64,000 nt of DNA from Desulfococcaceae bacterium HSG9 (GTDB lineage: Bacteria > Desulfobacterota > Desulfobacteria > Desulfobacterales > JAUCGF01), in contig JAUCGF010000090.1 in NCBI GenBank assembly GCA_030378005.1, positions 1 through 64,000 on the forward strand. Reading direction: 5' to 3'. The notes below the pieces were generated by a model. That model saw nothing but the letters and a program-made list of their open reading frames with translations. It ran no database searches and had not been told where the DNA came from. Both the position numbers and the translations under genes were made by a program. Positions 1-8,906 of the stretch are shown piece by piece. The first letter of the stretch is position 1, and every line of letters begins with the position of its first letter.

Positions 1-38
1 AAGTTTGTATTTTGGGTAAGACACAAATCAGATATTAT

Positions 39-67
39 TTGACATGCTATGTTTTTATGATTAAAAT
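39..67 (+). promoter_or_regulatory. sigma70-like promoter for the riboswitch leader
   Basis: TTGACA at 39-44 and TAAAAT at 62-67 are separated by exactly 17 bases, a near-consensus housekeeping promoter. Transcription would start near 74 and produce a leader of about 220 nt carrying the riboswitch and terminator described below. This is a motif match only. Confidence 0.65.
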
Positions 68-115
68 ATTCAGATATATATATTTTTTTAAATATATAAA
101 CGCGCAAAGCGTTGT

Positions 116-197
116 TCCACAGACAAAGCCAAAACCATCGTGAGGTGGGCACGGAAAGCTGCGGGTCTTAGCAATTATAAGACAGCCGGGTTGCCAG
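116..197 (+). ncRNA. cyclic di-GMP-I (GEMM) riboswitch aptamer
   Basis: The leader matches the GEMM/c-di-GMP-I aptamer. One hairpin, CCATC/GGTGG (135-139/144-148), is capped by a GNRA tetraloop GTGA. It is followed by the receptor-like GGGCACGGAAAGC, then a second perfect stem GTCTTA/TAAGAC (165-170/178-183), and the family's 3' signature ACAGCCGGGTTGCC at 182-195. The middle A of the GGAAAGC stretch corresponds to the ligand-stacking adenine. By my hand alignment the base equivalent to the Vc2 position-20 guanine is G, which favours c-di-GMP over the cGAMP-selective variant; that distinction is tentative. The aptamer lies directly upstream of an intrinsic terminator and the giant protease gene, so it probably controls that gene by attenuation. 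Confidence 0.88.
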
Positions 198-220
198 AAA
201 AGATACAATGTTTTTTGCAA

Positions 221-248
221 AACCGGCTTCTTTCAGCCGGTTTTTTTT
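221..248 (+). terminator. intrinsic terminator, riboswitch expression platform
   Basis: Stem AACCGGCT (221-228) pairs with AGCCGGTT (235-242) and is followed by a run of T to 248. It lies between the aptamer and the ribosome-binding site of the giant gene. The aptamer's 3' strand GCCGGGTT resembles one terminator arm, so alternative pairing between the two is possible. Whether ligand turns transcription on or off cannot be read from the sequence. Confidence 0.8.
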
Positions 249-293
249 ATGCCCGCCTCGCAAACGCCGTTATCACCGCCAAGGAGGCACATC

Positions 294-3200
294 ATGCAAA
301 ATCACACCACAAACGCTCAGTCTGATTATCGCCGCACCATCCGCATTAGCATAACCCTGAGCATCCTGCTGACTGTTTTCGTGTCGTTCGGCATCCGTCC
401 GGCGCTGGCATTCGATTGTAATAATGCGACCGGAATCTCTTTTGAAGAATGTCAGGCGCTGGTGGCGATTTATAATAGCACCGATGGTGGAGCACAGTGC
501 AATGTAACCAATTGGCTAAAGTCTGATACACCATGCGAAAATTGGCCAGGTGTGAAATGTCAGCCAGAACATGTGGTAGAGCTAAGAATAGGCGGTTGTA
601 ATATGGACGTAAGTATTCTTGAAAAAATTGGTGATTTGACGCAAATGAAAGAACTTTACTTGAGTAATATGAACCTAACTAGCCTACCGCCAGTAATCTA
701 TAATCTTAAGATTTTAAACACCCTTATTTTGAGTGGTAACCTCCTAACTGAGCCACCAGACATCGGAGGTCTTTTAGGGTTACATGGCCTTGACTTGAGT
801 GATAACCTTTTAACTAGCCTACCGCCAGAAATCGGTAATTCTAATAGTGTGTTAATCGGCCTTAACTTGTCTAACAATCAATTAGAAAGCCTACCGCCAG
901 AAATCGGGCATAATAGTAATTTAACCGACCTTAACTTGTCTAACAATCAATTAGAAAGCCTGCCGCCGGAAATCGGCGATCTTATAAAATTAAACGTCCT
1001 TGACTTGAGTGATAACCTTTTAACTAGCCTACCGCCAGAAATCGGGCTTAATAGTCAGTTAACCGACCTTACCATGTCTAACAATCAATTAGAAAGCCTA
1101 CCAAAAGAAATTGTATCCCTGACAAACTTGAAAACGCTTGATTTAAGTCAGAATCCAGCGCTTAAGGGTAGGTTGCCCGCGGAACTGACAAAATTTTGGC
1201 AATTAACAGAATTTTATTTTAATGAAACAGAACTGTGTGAACCGCTTGATAACGCGTTTCAAGAGTGGCTGATGGGTATAACTACTTTAGTTCGTAGCGG
1301 AATTGATTGCCACTATCTGGTTCTAACGCTTGAACCGGGTAATACTATCGATGATTTTGAAACGTTTTTGAAAGATAATAATGTAATCTATAGATGCCTG
1401 TACGATGACACACGGGGCAATATTGATCTTAAGCGAGAGTTAGGCATTATAGGTTCCTACTTGTTGGAAACGGCGCCGGCAATCAGTTATGACGTGTTCC
1501 AGCATCTAAGAGCACAATCCGAGGTCGAAGATTGCACCTACAATGAAAAGCTACTACCGGATCGATACATTGAATTTTTTCCAATCGACCCGGCCATACC
1601 ACAGAATTTTATCCCAGATTATTTCAATCGGATCGAGGAAACAAACTACTGGAAAATCTCCCGTAACCCCAATGCGGTGCTGACAGCCGTGATCGATGAT
1701 TTCAGACAATTGCCCCAGATAATCGAATCTCCCAACAACGGTATACCACTCGGACATGGCGAACTTGTAACCGGGCTTGCCGATTCCGGTAAGGGGGACA
1801 TGCTCATTTTAAATGTCGCACTTCAAAATAGAGATTACGCCCCTTTTGATCGGATTTTCAAAGCGATTGAATACGCGGTGGATGAAAAAATAGAGCATGG
1901 CTATGCCGGAGCCGTGATAAATCTCAGTTTATCAGCGTCGGTCACAGATATCGGGGAAAATGTCGAGGAGCAGCAGCGTATCGCAACCCTGTTTCAACGA
2001 TGGCTTCAATATGCCTCGCATTCGGGCGTTTCGGTGATCACATCAATGGGCAATAACAATTGGGATGTGCCGCATTTGCCGGCCGTTTTGCCTGAAACTA
2101 TCGCGGTCGGCGGCACGAACTCGTTGTATCAGCGCTGGCTGGATGCGAATTTCGGACAGCATAATCAGCTGGTGGCCCTGGCTAACTATCCTGGCACAGA
2201 CCATTTCGGAACATCATTCGCCGCGGCGCGTGTCACCAGGGTGGCGACATCCATACTGGTCGAACTTATCTCTCAAAATCCTAATATTGATTTTGAAACT
2301 TTGGCTCACCGCCTTCGCTGGTTGTTACGCATCACCGCAATAGATGGAATCGGCAACCCTGTCGAAGACACGCCGGGTTGGGATCAATACTACGGCGACG
2401 GGCATTTAGATGCCGACGCGGCCATAGAATGCGCTAAAAAGGAACAGATTTTAATCAGACCGAGCAGCCTTGATTTTGACACGATCCAAGTGGGTGAAAC
2501 TTCAACCCTTGCAGTGCGAATCACCAACTGTTTTCGTGAAACCGCGTTCACGCTCGCGCACAACATCAAAGACTCTGCTGAATTCAGCGTTGCGGACCCA
2601 TCTATCGATCAACTCCTGGTACCCGGGCAGACGCGCAGTATTGAGATCACATTCAGCCCCGAGGTAAGCGGCGCTAAAAAAGCACGGCTCTCAATCGAGC
2701 CAGAGGTGTTTGCAAGCGATTTTGTAGATACGCCAATATTTGAGGTTTCTTTGACCGGCGAAGCCACAGACCTCCCATACACCGGTCCGCAGGCTGCTGT
2801 TGTGATTCCGGCTGTCTATAACTTTGGCGCGGTGGCGACAGACGCTAAGGAGCCAAAGGAAAAGAAATTTGTGCTGAAAAATTATTATGAAGAGACACTC
2901 ACCATAAATACGCTGCTGTTCAGCGATACGGAACAGAGCGGTGATTTTACGATAGACGGATTGACAATGGGGCAGAGTATAGCTCCAGGCGCTTCACAGT
3001 CTTTTACAATCCGTTTCAGTCCGCTGACACCTTTGCCAAAACATACGATCCTTTCTATTTCATTCGAGCATTCCGACTTGTCGCTTGAAATCGGCTTGTC
3101 CGGCAAAGGCGAAGTTCCTGGATCCGAACCCCCCGAACCGCCACCGCCACCTGTCGCACAAGCGGATGTGTTGATAGAGCGAGCTGAGGACTTGTACAAA

Positions 3201-6200
3201 GCCGAGGTTTTTTGGGAAGCTTTGGAACTGTTCGAGCAGGCGCGCAAAATTTATCACGCCGCAAACGACCGGCGCGGCGAGGCCAAAGCGCTGAACGGCA
3301 TCGGCCTGTCATATTCCGGAGCCGGCCGATTTCAGAAAGCCGTCGATATTTTAACAGAAAGCCAAGAGATATACCATGACCTGCAAGACCGCCTCTATGA
3401 AGGGATTCTTCTCAATCAAATCGCCATGCTTCACACCCGCTTGGGCAAGTATCTTTCGGCGATTAACACATTGAACGAACTTCTGACCATCGAGCGGGAA
3501 TTGGGCCGCGTACGCGACGCCGGCCGAACGCTGATGAATTTAGGCGTGCTCTATTTCAACCAACAATGGTACACCAAAGCGCTCACATATTTTGACGAAG
3601 CGCTCACAACGGCGCGCAGCGTGAACGATCCCGAAGGACAGGCCAAAGCGCTACACAATATCGGCAATATTCACACACAGGAAGAACGCTATACCCAAGC
3701 CCTGGAAGCTTACGAACAGGCTTTGACGCATAGTCGGCAATTGGAAGACAGTTCTGTTGAAGAGGGGACGCTTCTGCTCAATTGCGGTGATATTCATCTT
3801 CTTCAGAAAAACTATGACGGCGCGTTGAATTTTTTTGAGCAAAGCATGACCGTTTTTCAGCAGGCGGACTATTCTTCCGGGATGGCTGCCGCGTCGCAGA
3901 AAATCGCTGAACTGTGCCGGCTTCAGGAAAACACAGCGGGCGCGCTGGACAATTTGCAGCAGGCATTGACGCTTTGCCCGGACGGCAATCAGGATAGAAA
4001 ACTGAACATTTTGCAGCAAATGCTTGATGTATGCACGGATAGCGGCGAAACCGCCAAACAGGCCAAGATTCTCAATGATATGGCGGAAATCTGTAATATT
4101 AACGGTGAACAGGGCAAGGCGCTTGACCATTTAACCCGTACTCTGGAAATTCAGCAGACCGACGGCGACAAAGCGGAATTACGGCGCACCCACACGCTTT
4201 TCGGGGAAGTGTATCTGCGCCGGAAAGAGAGCGCAAACGCGATTGTATCTCTGCAAACCGCATTGGATATTTGGGAAGATGGCGTTGAATATGATGATCA
4301 AGCGAGGATTCTGACCGACCTTGGGCTGGCGTATCTGCAAAAAGGTGAAGATGAAACGGCCAGGGATCGAGTTCAAGCCGCTTTGGCGATTGAGCCGGAT
4401 AACGGACGCGCCCGGCTCTACCTCGGAGAACTGTATTATAAAGCAGAAAACTATGATGATGCGCTGACGGCATTCAACCGGGCTTTGGAATTGCTGGATG
4501 ACACTGACTACGAAAATCGAGCGCACGCTTATCATGGCCAGGCCGGTGTTTATGCCGGGCAGGCACAGCCCTTCAAAGCGATTGAAGCTTATAAGGATGC
4601 GCTGCTGAATTATCGTATTGCCGGGGATATCGAAAATGAAGCCCTGACTCTGACATCCATCGGAGATTTATATGAGAATGAAGGGTATGAAGCCGAAGCC
4701 ATGGAAGCCTGGCAGGACGCTTTGGACCGCTATTGCGAAGCAGATGATCGCCAGGGGCAAATGGACATATTGCAACGTATCACTCAGTTCCAGCCCGATG
4801 ATTCAACAACACTTCTTGAATTAGGCAAAGTATATACGGATGCCGGCGAGTATGTTGAAGCGCTGAAAGCGCTTGAAATTGCCCTGACGAACAACGTGGA
4901 CGACCCGGCCGGCAGAGCGAAAATCCTGCTGCAAACCGGCATTATCCACCGTATTCAGAAAGATTATGACAAAGCTTTAACGAATATGGAGGAGGCATTG
5001 TCACTCGTTCCTGATAATACCGACACATCGTCTGACACACAGGCTGAAATAGATTCTGCGATTTTGCGCGGCGCGATTCTGAAAAACCTCGGCGAAACCT
5101 ATTTGTATCAGGGTTTTTACGATGTCTCCCTGGAACAATATGAAGACGCTTTGCAGCAGTACCGGTATGCCGAAGACCTCGAAGGCCAAGGCCGAACTCT
5201 GATGAAAATCGGAGAAGCCTATCTTATCAAAGGTGAGGAAACTGTTGCGATTGGATATTATGACGATGCCCTTGAAATTTTGAAACAGACAGATGACCAT
5301 ATTTATCAGGTCATGGTCTATATGCAAATCGGCGAAGCGTACAATCGCCAGGGGTTGTATTGGGATGCCCTGGAAGCCTATCACAGAGCTTTGGGAATTA
5401 TTCACGAAGTCGGTATGTTTATGTATTTGGAAGAGCTGCACAGCTATAAAGCGACACGTCCCGATGAGCCGTCCACGGATAAGCCGCATCCGTCAACGAA
5501 TCCTGATGATAACACGCCATCGGAACCTGTGCGGACTGCTGTTGTTCCTGAGCCCGCGATTATTTACGAGCAGATAACGAATGCTTTGGAAACGTTGGCT
5601 GATCCGGAATCAGCGCCCACTGACGAGCAGGCCGATTCTGAAACAGCGGCCCCTGTCGTGCAGCCTGTTCCAGAACCAACCCCCGCTGACGTGCAGTCCG
5701 TTCAGGAACCAGTAGTCCCTGTCGTGCAGCCTGGTTCTGATTCCACAATTGATCAAATACAGAATGAGGCGGATGACGAATCGAAAGAGCAGGGCAATTC
5801 AGCGCAACCGCAAAAGACTGATGACAAAGGAACGAACAATCCCGTGAGCGGCCCGACAGCAAAACCGGTATCAGAGAAAACGTCAAATGTGGTTGGCAAT
5901 TATATAGAGCCACCGGAACCGACTCCGACTCCGACTCCAATTCCGACCCCGGAACCGCGACCGGGCGACGATATTGTTACGAAGACGCCCTCTGAAAAAC
6001 CGCCGCCGCCACATCAGCTTCAAAACCCAACAAAAACGGAGCCGATAATGCAACCTCCTGATCTATCGAAACTGCTCCCGCAAACGCCGCCAGGTACTGA
6101 TCCAAATAAGTATCTTAATGATCTGATGGATGCTTACAGGAAATTAGCAGAAGCGTTTAAAGACAGCCAACCCGGCAAAGCGCTTAAATTTTACGAAATA

Positions 6201-8372
6201 CTACGGGGGCTTCAAAAACAGACAGGTGCTATTGCCGGTGAGATAGAAACCCTGAACGAAATCGGCTTAATCTATCTGCGGCAAGGCGATTTCTTTGAAG
6301 CGCAACGCGCCTTCCAGGATGCGCAAGAGATATTAAAAAAGCATTATTATGCCGTAATTCAGGCAAAGACTTATAACAACCTCGGCACCCTGCATTACTT
6401 GTCAGGCCGGTATGACGAAGCCGAAAAATTCTTTCAAAAAGCCCTTAACATAGAAAGCATGCGTGAGTTTGAAGCGCTTTTACTGTTAGGCAAAGCGGCT
6501 TACAGCCTTCTCGCCAGGCAAGACATACAGAAGCGGCAATATTTTAAAAGCGCTCTTGCCAGATTGAAAAAAACAGGCAATCTGTCAGAAAATCTGATTG
6601 TCAGAGCCACTGCGCAGAACCATCTCGCTTTGGTATATTATAAGCGCCTCCAGGAAGCACACAAGGATTATGCGGAGAGTGAGTCTTTGTATAAGCGGTC
6701 AAAAAATTTCTTTCGGCTGGCATGGGAAACGATGCGCGCTATGGATGGACAGGCCAGCGCATGGAGCGTTACCAACAACATGGGTTTGCTTGATTACACA
6801 ATGGGGCGGGTCGCCGAACGGCACGGCAAATTTCAAAAGGCGGCTGAATTTTATAAGCAGGCTCTGACGATGTATCAAAAAGTATCTACTAAGGAGATCG
6901 GAGGCAAAGCCGGCAAAGGTGCGACCCTTCACAACTTAGGGCTGTTCCATGCCGCTTTGAAAAATTATGATAAAGCGTTGCATTATTTTAATCAGGCTTT
7001 AAAAAAAGAGCAGATAGCAGACCAAGCGCGAACTTTAGCAGAAATCGGCTATCTGTATGAACTCAAGAAGAATTTCAAGAAGGCCCTCGCCTATTATGAC
7101 CGTTCCATCAAGATTCAGGAACAGATTCGTTGGCAATCGAAAATCGATGAATTCAAAATCAGCCTGGCCGATCATTCGGCAGATGCGTATCAACGCTCGA
7201 TTTTGCTCCGGATCGGAATGGGCCAAACCGAAAAAGCTTTCAACCTGAGCGAGCGCGCACGGGCGCGGGCATTGCTGGAACAACTTGGAAAGCAACCGTT
7301 AACCCGGGTGAATCCTTCGACTCTTCCTGAAATGCAAAAACACCTTGACAATAAAACAAGCCTGCTTTCCTATTTTGTGACTTCCGAAAAAACACTGGCG
7401 TTTATCCTGACGCAAGACTCGTTCAATGTAGTGGAAATTCCGATTAAAAAAAGCGAATTGGCGCTGACGATTCACTGGCTTCCACAATCAGGAGGGGCCG
7501 ACGATTATTATCCTAACCGGCAAGCGCTGCAACTGCTCCATAAACAGCTTATCGCTCCGGTCAAACCCTATCTTAAAACTCAGTTCGTGAGTGTTATTCC
7601 GCATGGTATCCTGCACCATGTTCCGTTTCACGCGCTGACCGTAGATGGAAAATCTTATTTTGGAGACCGGCTTACCCTGGCCAGACTTCCCAGCGCCAGC
7701 GCCCTGCGTTTTCTACTGGAAAAGCATCTGAAATCAGGAGAGAGAAAGGTGCTTGTTATTGGAAATCCCAGCGGCCCTGCTGATGGTTTAAAAACGTTGA
7801 AGTACGTAAAGGATGAATCCAAGTTCATTGCTGAAATATTTGCAACAAAAGGATATATTGCAGAAGAGGCGACGGAATATCACTTTATTTCAGAGGCGGA
7901 AAATGCTCATATAATCATTATATCCGCACATGCCCGCATTTACAGTAAACGACCTCTGGATTCTCATCTTGTTCTGGTGTCCGACGCTTCGCATGACGGG
8001 TTGCTGAAAGTCCGTGAGATTATTAAGCTGAATTTGAGGAATGCCAAGCTTGTTGTCCTGAGCGCGTGTAATACATATTTAGGCAGGCAAAGCCGCGGAG
8101 ATGAGATTGTCGGCCTGAACAGAGCATTTTTGTATGCCGGCGCGTCAAGTGTGGTTTCAAGCCTTTGGAAAGTGCCTGACGAACACACCGGTTTTTTTAT
8201 GAAATCCTTTAGCAAATCGCTCGCTCTGGGAATGGGAAATGCTGAAGCTCTGGCAAAGGCACGGCTTGTAACCCGCAAAAAATATCCCCATCCCCTTTTC
8301 TGGGCGGCGTTTGTGTTGACAGGGGATCCGGGGAATATCAATAATCTGGTAACGGCGCAGGCGGGTAAGTAA
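294..8372 (+). CDS. Giant exported LRR / subtilase (S8) / ASH / TPR / CHAT protein
   Basis: A 2,692-aa protein. The ATG at 294 is chosen because AAGGAGG sits 7 nt upstream; the ATG at 249 lies in the terminator. Residues 1 to about 40 form a signal peptide ending ALA, so the protein is exported. Approximate domain order: plant-type LRR cap and 8-9 LRRs (43-340); subtilisin-like S8 domain (396-703) with D468 (VIDD), H488 (GHGE), oxyanion N587 (GNNN) and S641 (GTSFAA); two ASH/HYDIN-like beta domains (718-940); a proline linker; a long TPR array (955-1712); a Pro/Thr-rich low-complexity linker (1720-1935); a second TPR array (1940-2310); and a CHAT domain (2316-2690) with H2546 (SAHA) and C2592 (SACNT). 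Both protease modules keep their catalytic residues. CHAT-TPR proteases in other systems are activated by a sensor and cleave partner proteins; the substrate here is unknown. Expression is probably set by the upstream c-di-GMP riboswitch. Confidence 0.93.
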   Translation: MQNHTTNAQSDYRRTIRISITLSILLTVFVSFGIRPALAFDCNNATGISFEECQALVAIYNSTDGGAQCNVTNWLKSDTPCENWPGVKCQPEHVVELRIGGCNMDVSILEKIGDLTQMKELYLSNMNLTSLPPVIYNLKILNTLILSGNLLTEPPDIGGLLGLHGLDLSDNLLTSLPPEIGNSNSVLIGLNLSNNQLESLPPEIGHNSNLTDLNLSNNQLESLPPEIGDLIKLNVLDLSDNLLTSLPPEIGLNSQLTDLTMSNNQLESLPKEIVSLTNLKTLDLSQNPALKGRLPAELTKFWQLTEFYFNETELCEPLDNAFQEWLMGITTLVRSGIDCHYLVLTLEPGNTIDDFETFLKDNNVIYRCLYDDTRGNIDLKRELGIIGSYLLETAPAISYDVFQHLRAQSEVEDCTYNEKLLPDRYIEFFPIDPAIPQNFIPDYFNRIEETNYWKISRNPNAVLTAVIDDFRQLPQIIESPNNGIPLGHGELVTGLADSGKGDMLILNVALQNRDYAPFDRIFKAIEYAVDEKIEHGYAGAVINLSLSASVTDIGENVEEQQRIATLFQRWLQYASHSGVSVITSMGNNNWDVPHLPAVLPETIAVGGTNSLYQRWLDANFGQHNQLVALANYPGTDHFGTSFAAARVTRVATSILVELISQNPNIDFETLAHRLRWLLRITAIDGIGNPVEDTPGWDQYYGDGHLDADAAIECAKKEQILIRPSSLDFDTIQVGETSTLAVRITNCFRETAFTLAHNIKDSAEFSVADPSIDQLLVPGQTRSIEITFSPEVSGAKKARLSIEPEVFASDFVDTPIFEVSLTGEATDLPYTGPQAAVVIPAVYNFGAVATDAKEPKEKKFVLKNYYEETLTINTLLFSDTEQSGDFTIDGLTMGQSIAPGASQSFTIRFSPLTPLPKHTILSISFEHSDLSLEIGLSGKGEVPGSEPPEPPPPPVAQADVLIERAEDLYKAEVFWEALELFEQARKIYHAANDRRGEAKALNGIGLSYSGAGRFQKAVDILTESQEIYHDLQDRLYEGILLNQIAMLHTRLGKYLSAINTLNELLTIERELGRVRDAGRTLMNLGVLYFNQQWYTKALTYFDEALTTARSVNDPEGQAKALHNIGNIHTQEERYTQALEAYEQALTHSRQLEDSSVEEGTLLLNCGDIHLLQKNYDGALNFFEQSMTVFQQADYSSGMAAASQKIAELCRLQENTAGALDNLQQALTLCPDGNQDRKLNILQQMLDVCTDSGETAKQAKILNDMAEICNINGEQGKALDHLTRTLEIQQTDGDKAELRRTHTLFGEVYLRRKESANAIVSLQTALDIWEDGVEYDDQARILTDLGLAYLQKGEDETARDRVQAALAIEPDNGRARLYLGELYYKAENYDDALTAFNRALELLDDTDYENRAHAYHGQAGVYAGQAQPFKAIEAYKDALLNYRIAGDIENEALTLTSIGDLYENEGYEAEAMEAWQDALDRYCEADDRQGQMDILQRITQFQPDDSTTLLELGKVYTDAGEYVEALKALEIALTNNVDDPAGRAKILLQTGIIHRIQKDYDKALTNMEEALSLVPDNTDTSSDTQAEIDSAILRGAILKNLGETYLYQGFYDVSLEQYEDALQQYRYAEDLEGQGRTLMKIGEAYLIKGEETVAIGYYDDALEILKQTDDHIYQVMVYMQIGEAYNRQGLYWDALEAYHRALGIIHEVGMFMYLEELHSYKATRPDEPSTDKPHPSTNPDDNTPSEPVRTAVVPEPAIIYEQITNALETLADPESAPTDEQADSETAAPVVQPVPEPTPADVQSVQEPVVPVVQPGSDSTIDQIQNEADDESKEQGNSAQPQKTDDKGTNNPVSGPTAKPVSEKTSNVVGNYIEPPEPTPTPTPIPTPEPRPGDDIVTKTPSEKPPPPHQLQNPTKTEPIMQPPDLSKLLPQTPPGTDPNKYLNDLMDAYRKLAEAFKDSQPGKALKFYEILRGLQKQTGAIAGEIETLNEIGLIYLRQGDFFEAQRAFQDAQEILKKHYYAVIQAKTYNNLGTLHYLSGRYDEAEKFFQKALNIESMREFEALLLLGKAAYSLLARQDIQKRQYFKSALARLKKTGNLSENLIVRATAQNHLALVYYKRLQEAHKDYAESESLYKRSKNFFRLAWETMRAMDGQASAWSVTNNMGLLDYTMGRVAERHGKFQKAAEFYKQALTMYQKVSTKEIGGKAGKGATLHNLGLFHAALKNYDKALHYFNQALKKEQIADQARTLAEIGYLYELKKNFKKALAYYDRSIKIQEQIRWQSKIDEFKISLADHSADAYQRSILLRIGMGQTEKAFNLSERARARALLEQLGKQPLTRVNPSTLPEMQKHLDNKTSLLSYFVTSEKTLAFILTQDSFNVVEIPIKKSELALTIHWLPQSGGADDYYPNRQALQLLHKQLIAPVKPYLKTQFVSVIPHGILHHVPFHALTVDGKSYFGDRLTLARLPSASALRFLLEKHLKSGERKVLVIGNPSGPADGLKTLKYVKDESKFIAEIFATKGYIAEEATEYHFISEAENAHIIIISAHARIYSKRPLDSHLVLVSDASHDGLLKVREIIKLNLRNAKLVVLSACNTYLGRQSRGDEIVGLNRAFLYAGASSVVSSLWKVPDEHTGFFMKSFSKSLALGMGNAEALAKARLVTRKKYPHPLFWAAFVLTGDPGNINNLVTAQAGK

Positions 8373-8507
8373 GAATAACCGTTCTTACTCTTACTCTTAC
8401 TCTTACTCTTACTCTTAATCTTAATCCTAATCTTAATCTTAATCATTTTAATCGTTTGGGATTAAGAGCAAGAGTAAAAGCAAGTAACGGCGCAGGCGGG
8501 TAAGTAA
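8349..8507. repeat. Hexamer hairpin element flanked by 24-bp direct repeats
   Basis: A 24-base sequence covering the end and stop codon of the giant gene (8349-8372) recurs exactly at 8484-8507. Between the copies lie 111 bases rich in TTACTC and TTAATC hexamers, with a 3' part (GATTAAGAGCAAGAGTAAAA) that folds back on them. The layout suggests insertion of a short fold-back element with target duplication that kept the stop codon. Similar hexamer tracts occur near 16380, 31711 and 45404. Confidence 0.75.
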
Positions 8508-8574
8508 AGAAAATATTGTAGCCTGGTGTTTCGCACCCTAATCGTTATACACAAATTTAAAACCTTTGCGATAA

Positions 8575-8830
8575 GCGCTGAAAGCGCGGACTTCTAAAGC
8601 CCAGGGCATCGCCCTGGGTCAGGTGAATATTGTGGTGTAGCCCTGAAAGGGCGTTCTAGCTCGCCCTTTCAGGGCTAAATTCACGATATGTGCGAACTCA
8701 GGGCGATGCCCTGGGCTTTACTAGCAGGCCCTTTCAGGGCTTTCTTTCCGCTGTGCTGTTTTTCATCCCGCGCCCCTTCAGGGCGCAAAAAAATATATTA
8801 TAACTGACCTGGGGTTGAAACCCCAGGCTA
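8575..8830. repeat. Cluster of palindromic dispersed repeats
   Basis: Several nested inverted repeats fill the gap between the giant gene and the anti-sigma gene. AAAGCCCAGGGCATCGCCCT (from 8596) is matched in inverse by AGGGCGATGCCCTGGGCTTT (to 8719). A strong hairpin built on AGCCCTGAAAGGGC and its complement spans 8639-8676, and CCTGGGGTTGAAACCCCAGG lies at about 8809-8828. No coding sequence is seen here. Confidence 0.7.
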
Positions 8831-8906
8831 TATCACTTTGCCGCTCTGCGGCATAACCTCACCCCTGAATCCGTTATAATCAGATTTTTTTAATAACAAG
8901 GTAGCA

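Noticed and set aside
249-293. ATG at 249 as start of the giant gene
   Set aside because: It is inside the terminator T-run, lacks a ribosome site and would put charged residues before the signal peptide; ATG 294 has AAGGAGG.
3651-4130. Minus-strand frame of 159 codons inside the TPR region
   Set aside because: It lies wholly antisense to a clear TPR coding region and has no recognisable protein features.
7964-8446. Minus-strand open frame of 160 codons over the hexamer tract
   Set aside because: It is antisense to the CHAT domain and its N-terminus is a KSKSKS low-complexity translation of the repeat.
8380-8450. Possible CRISPR-like array of TTACTC units
   Set aside because: The units are contiguous hexamers with no spacers; it is a simple-sequence fold-back tract.
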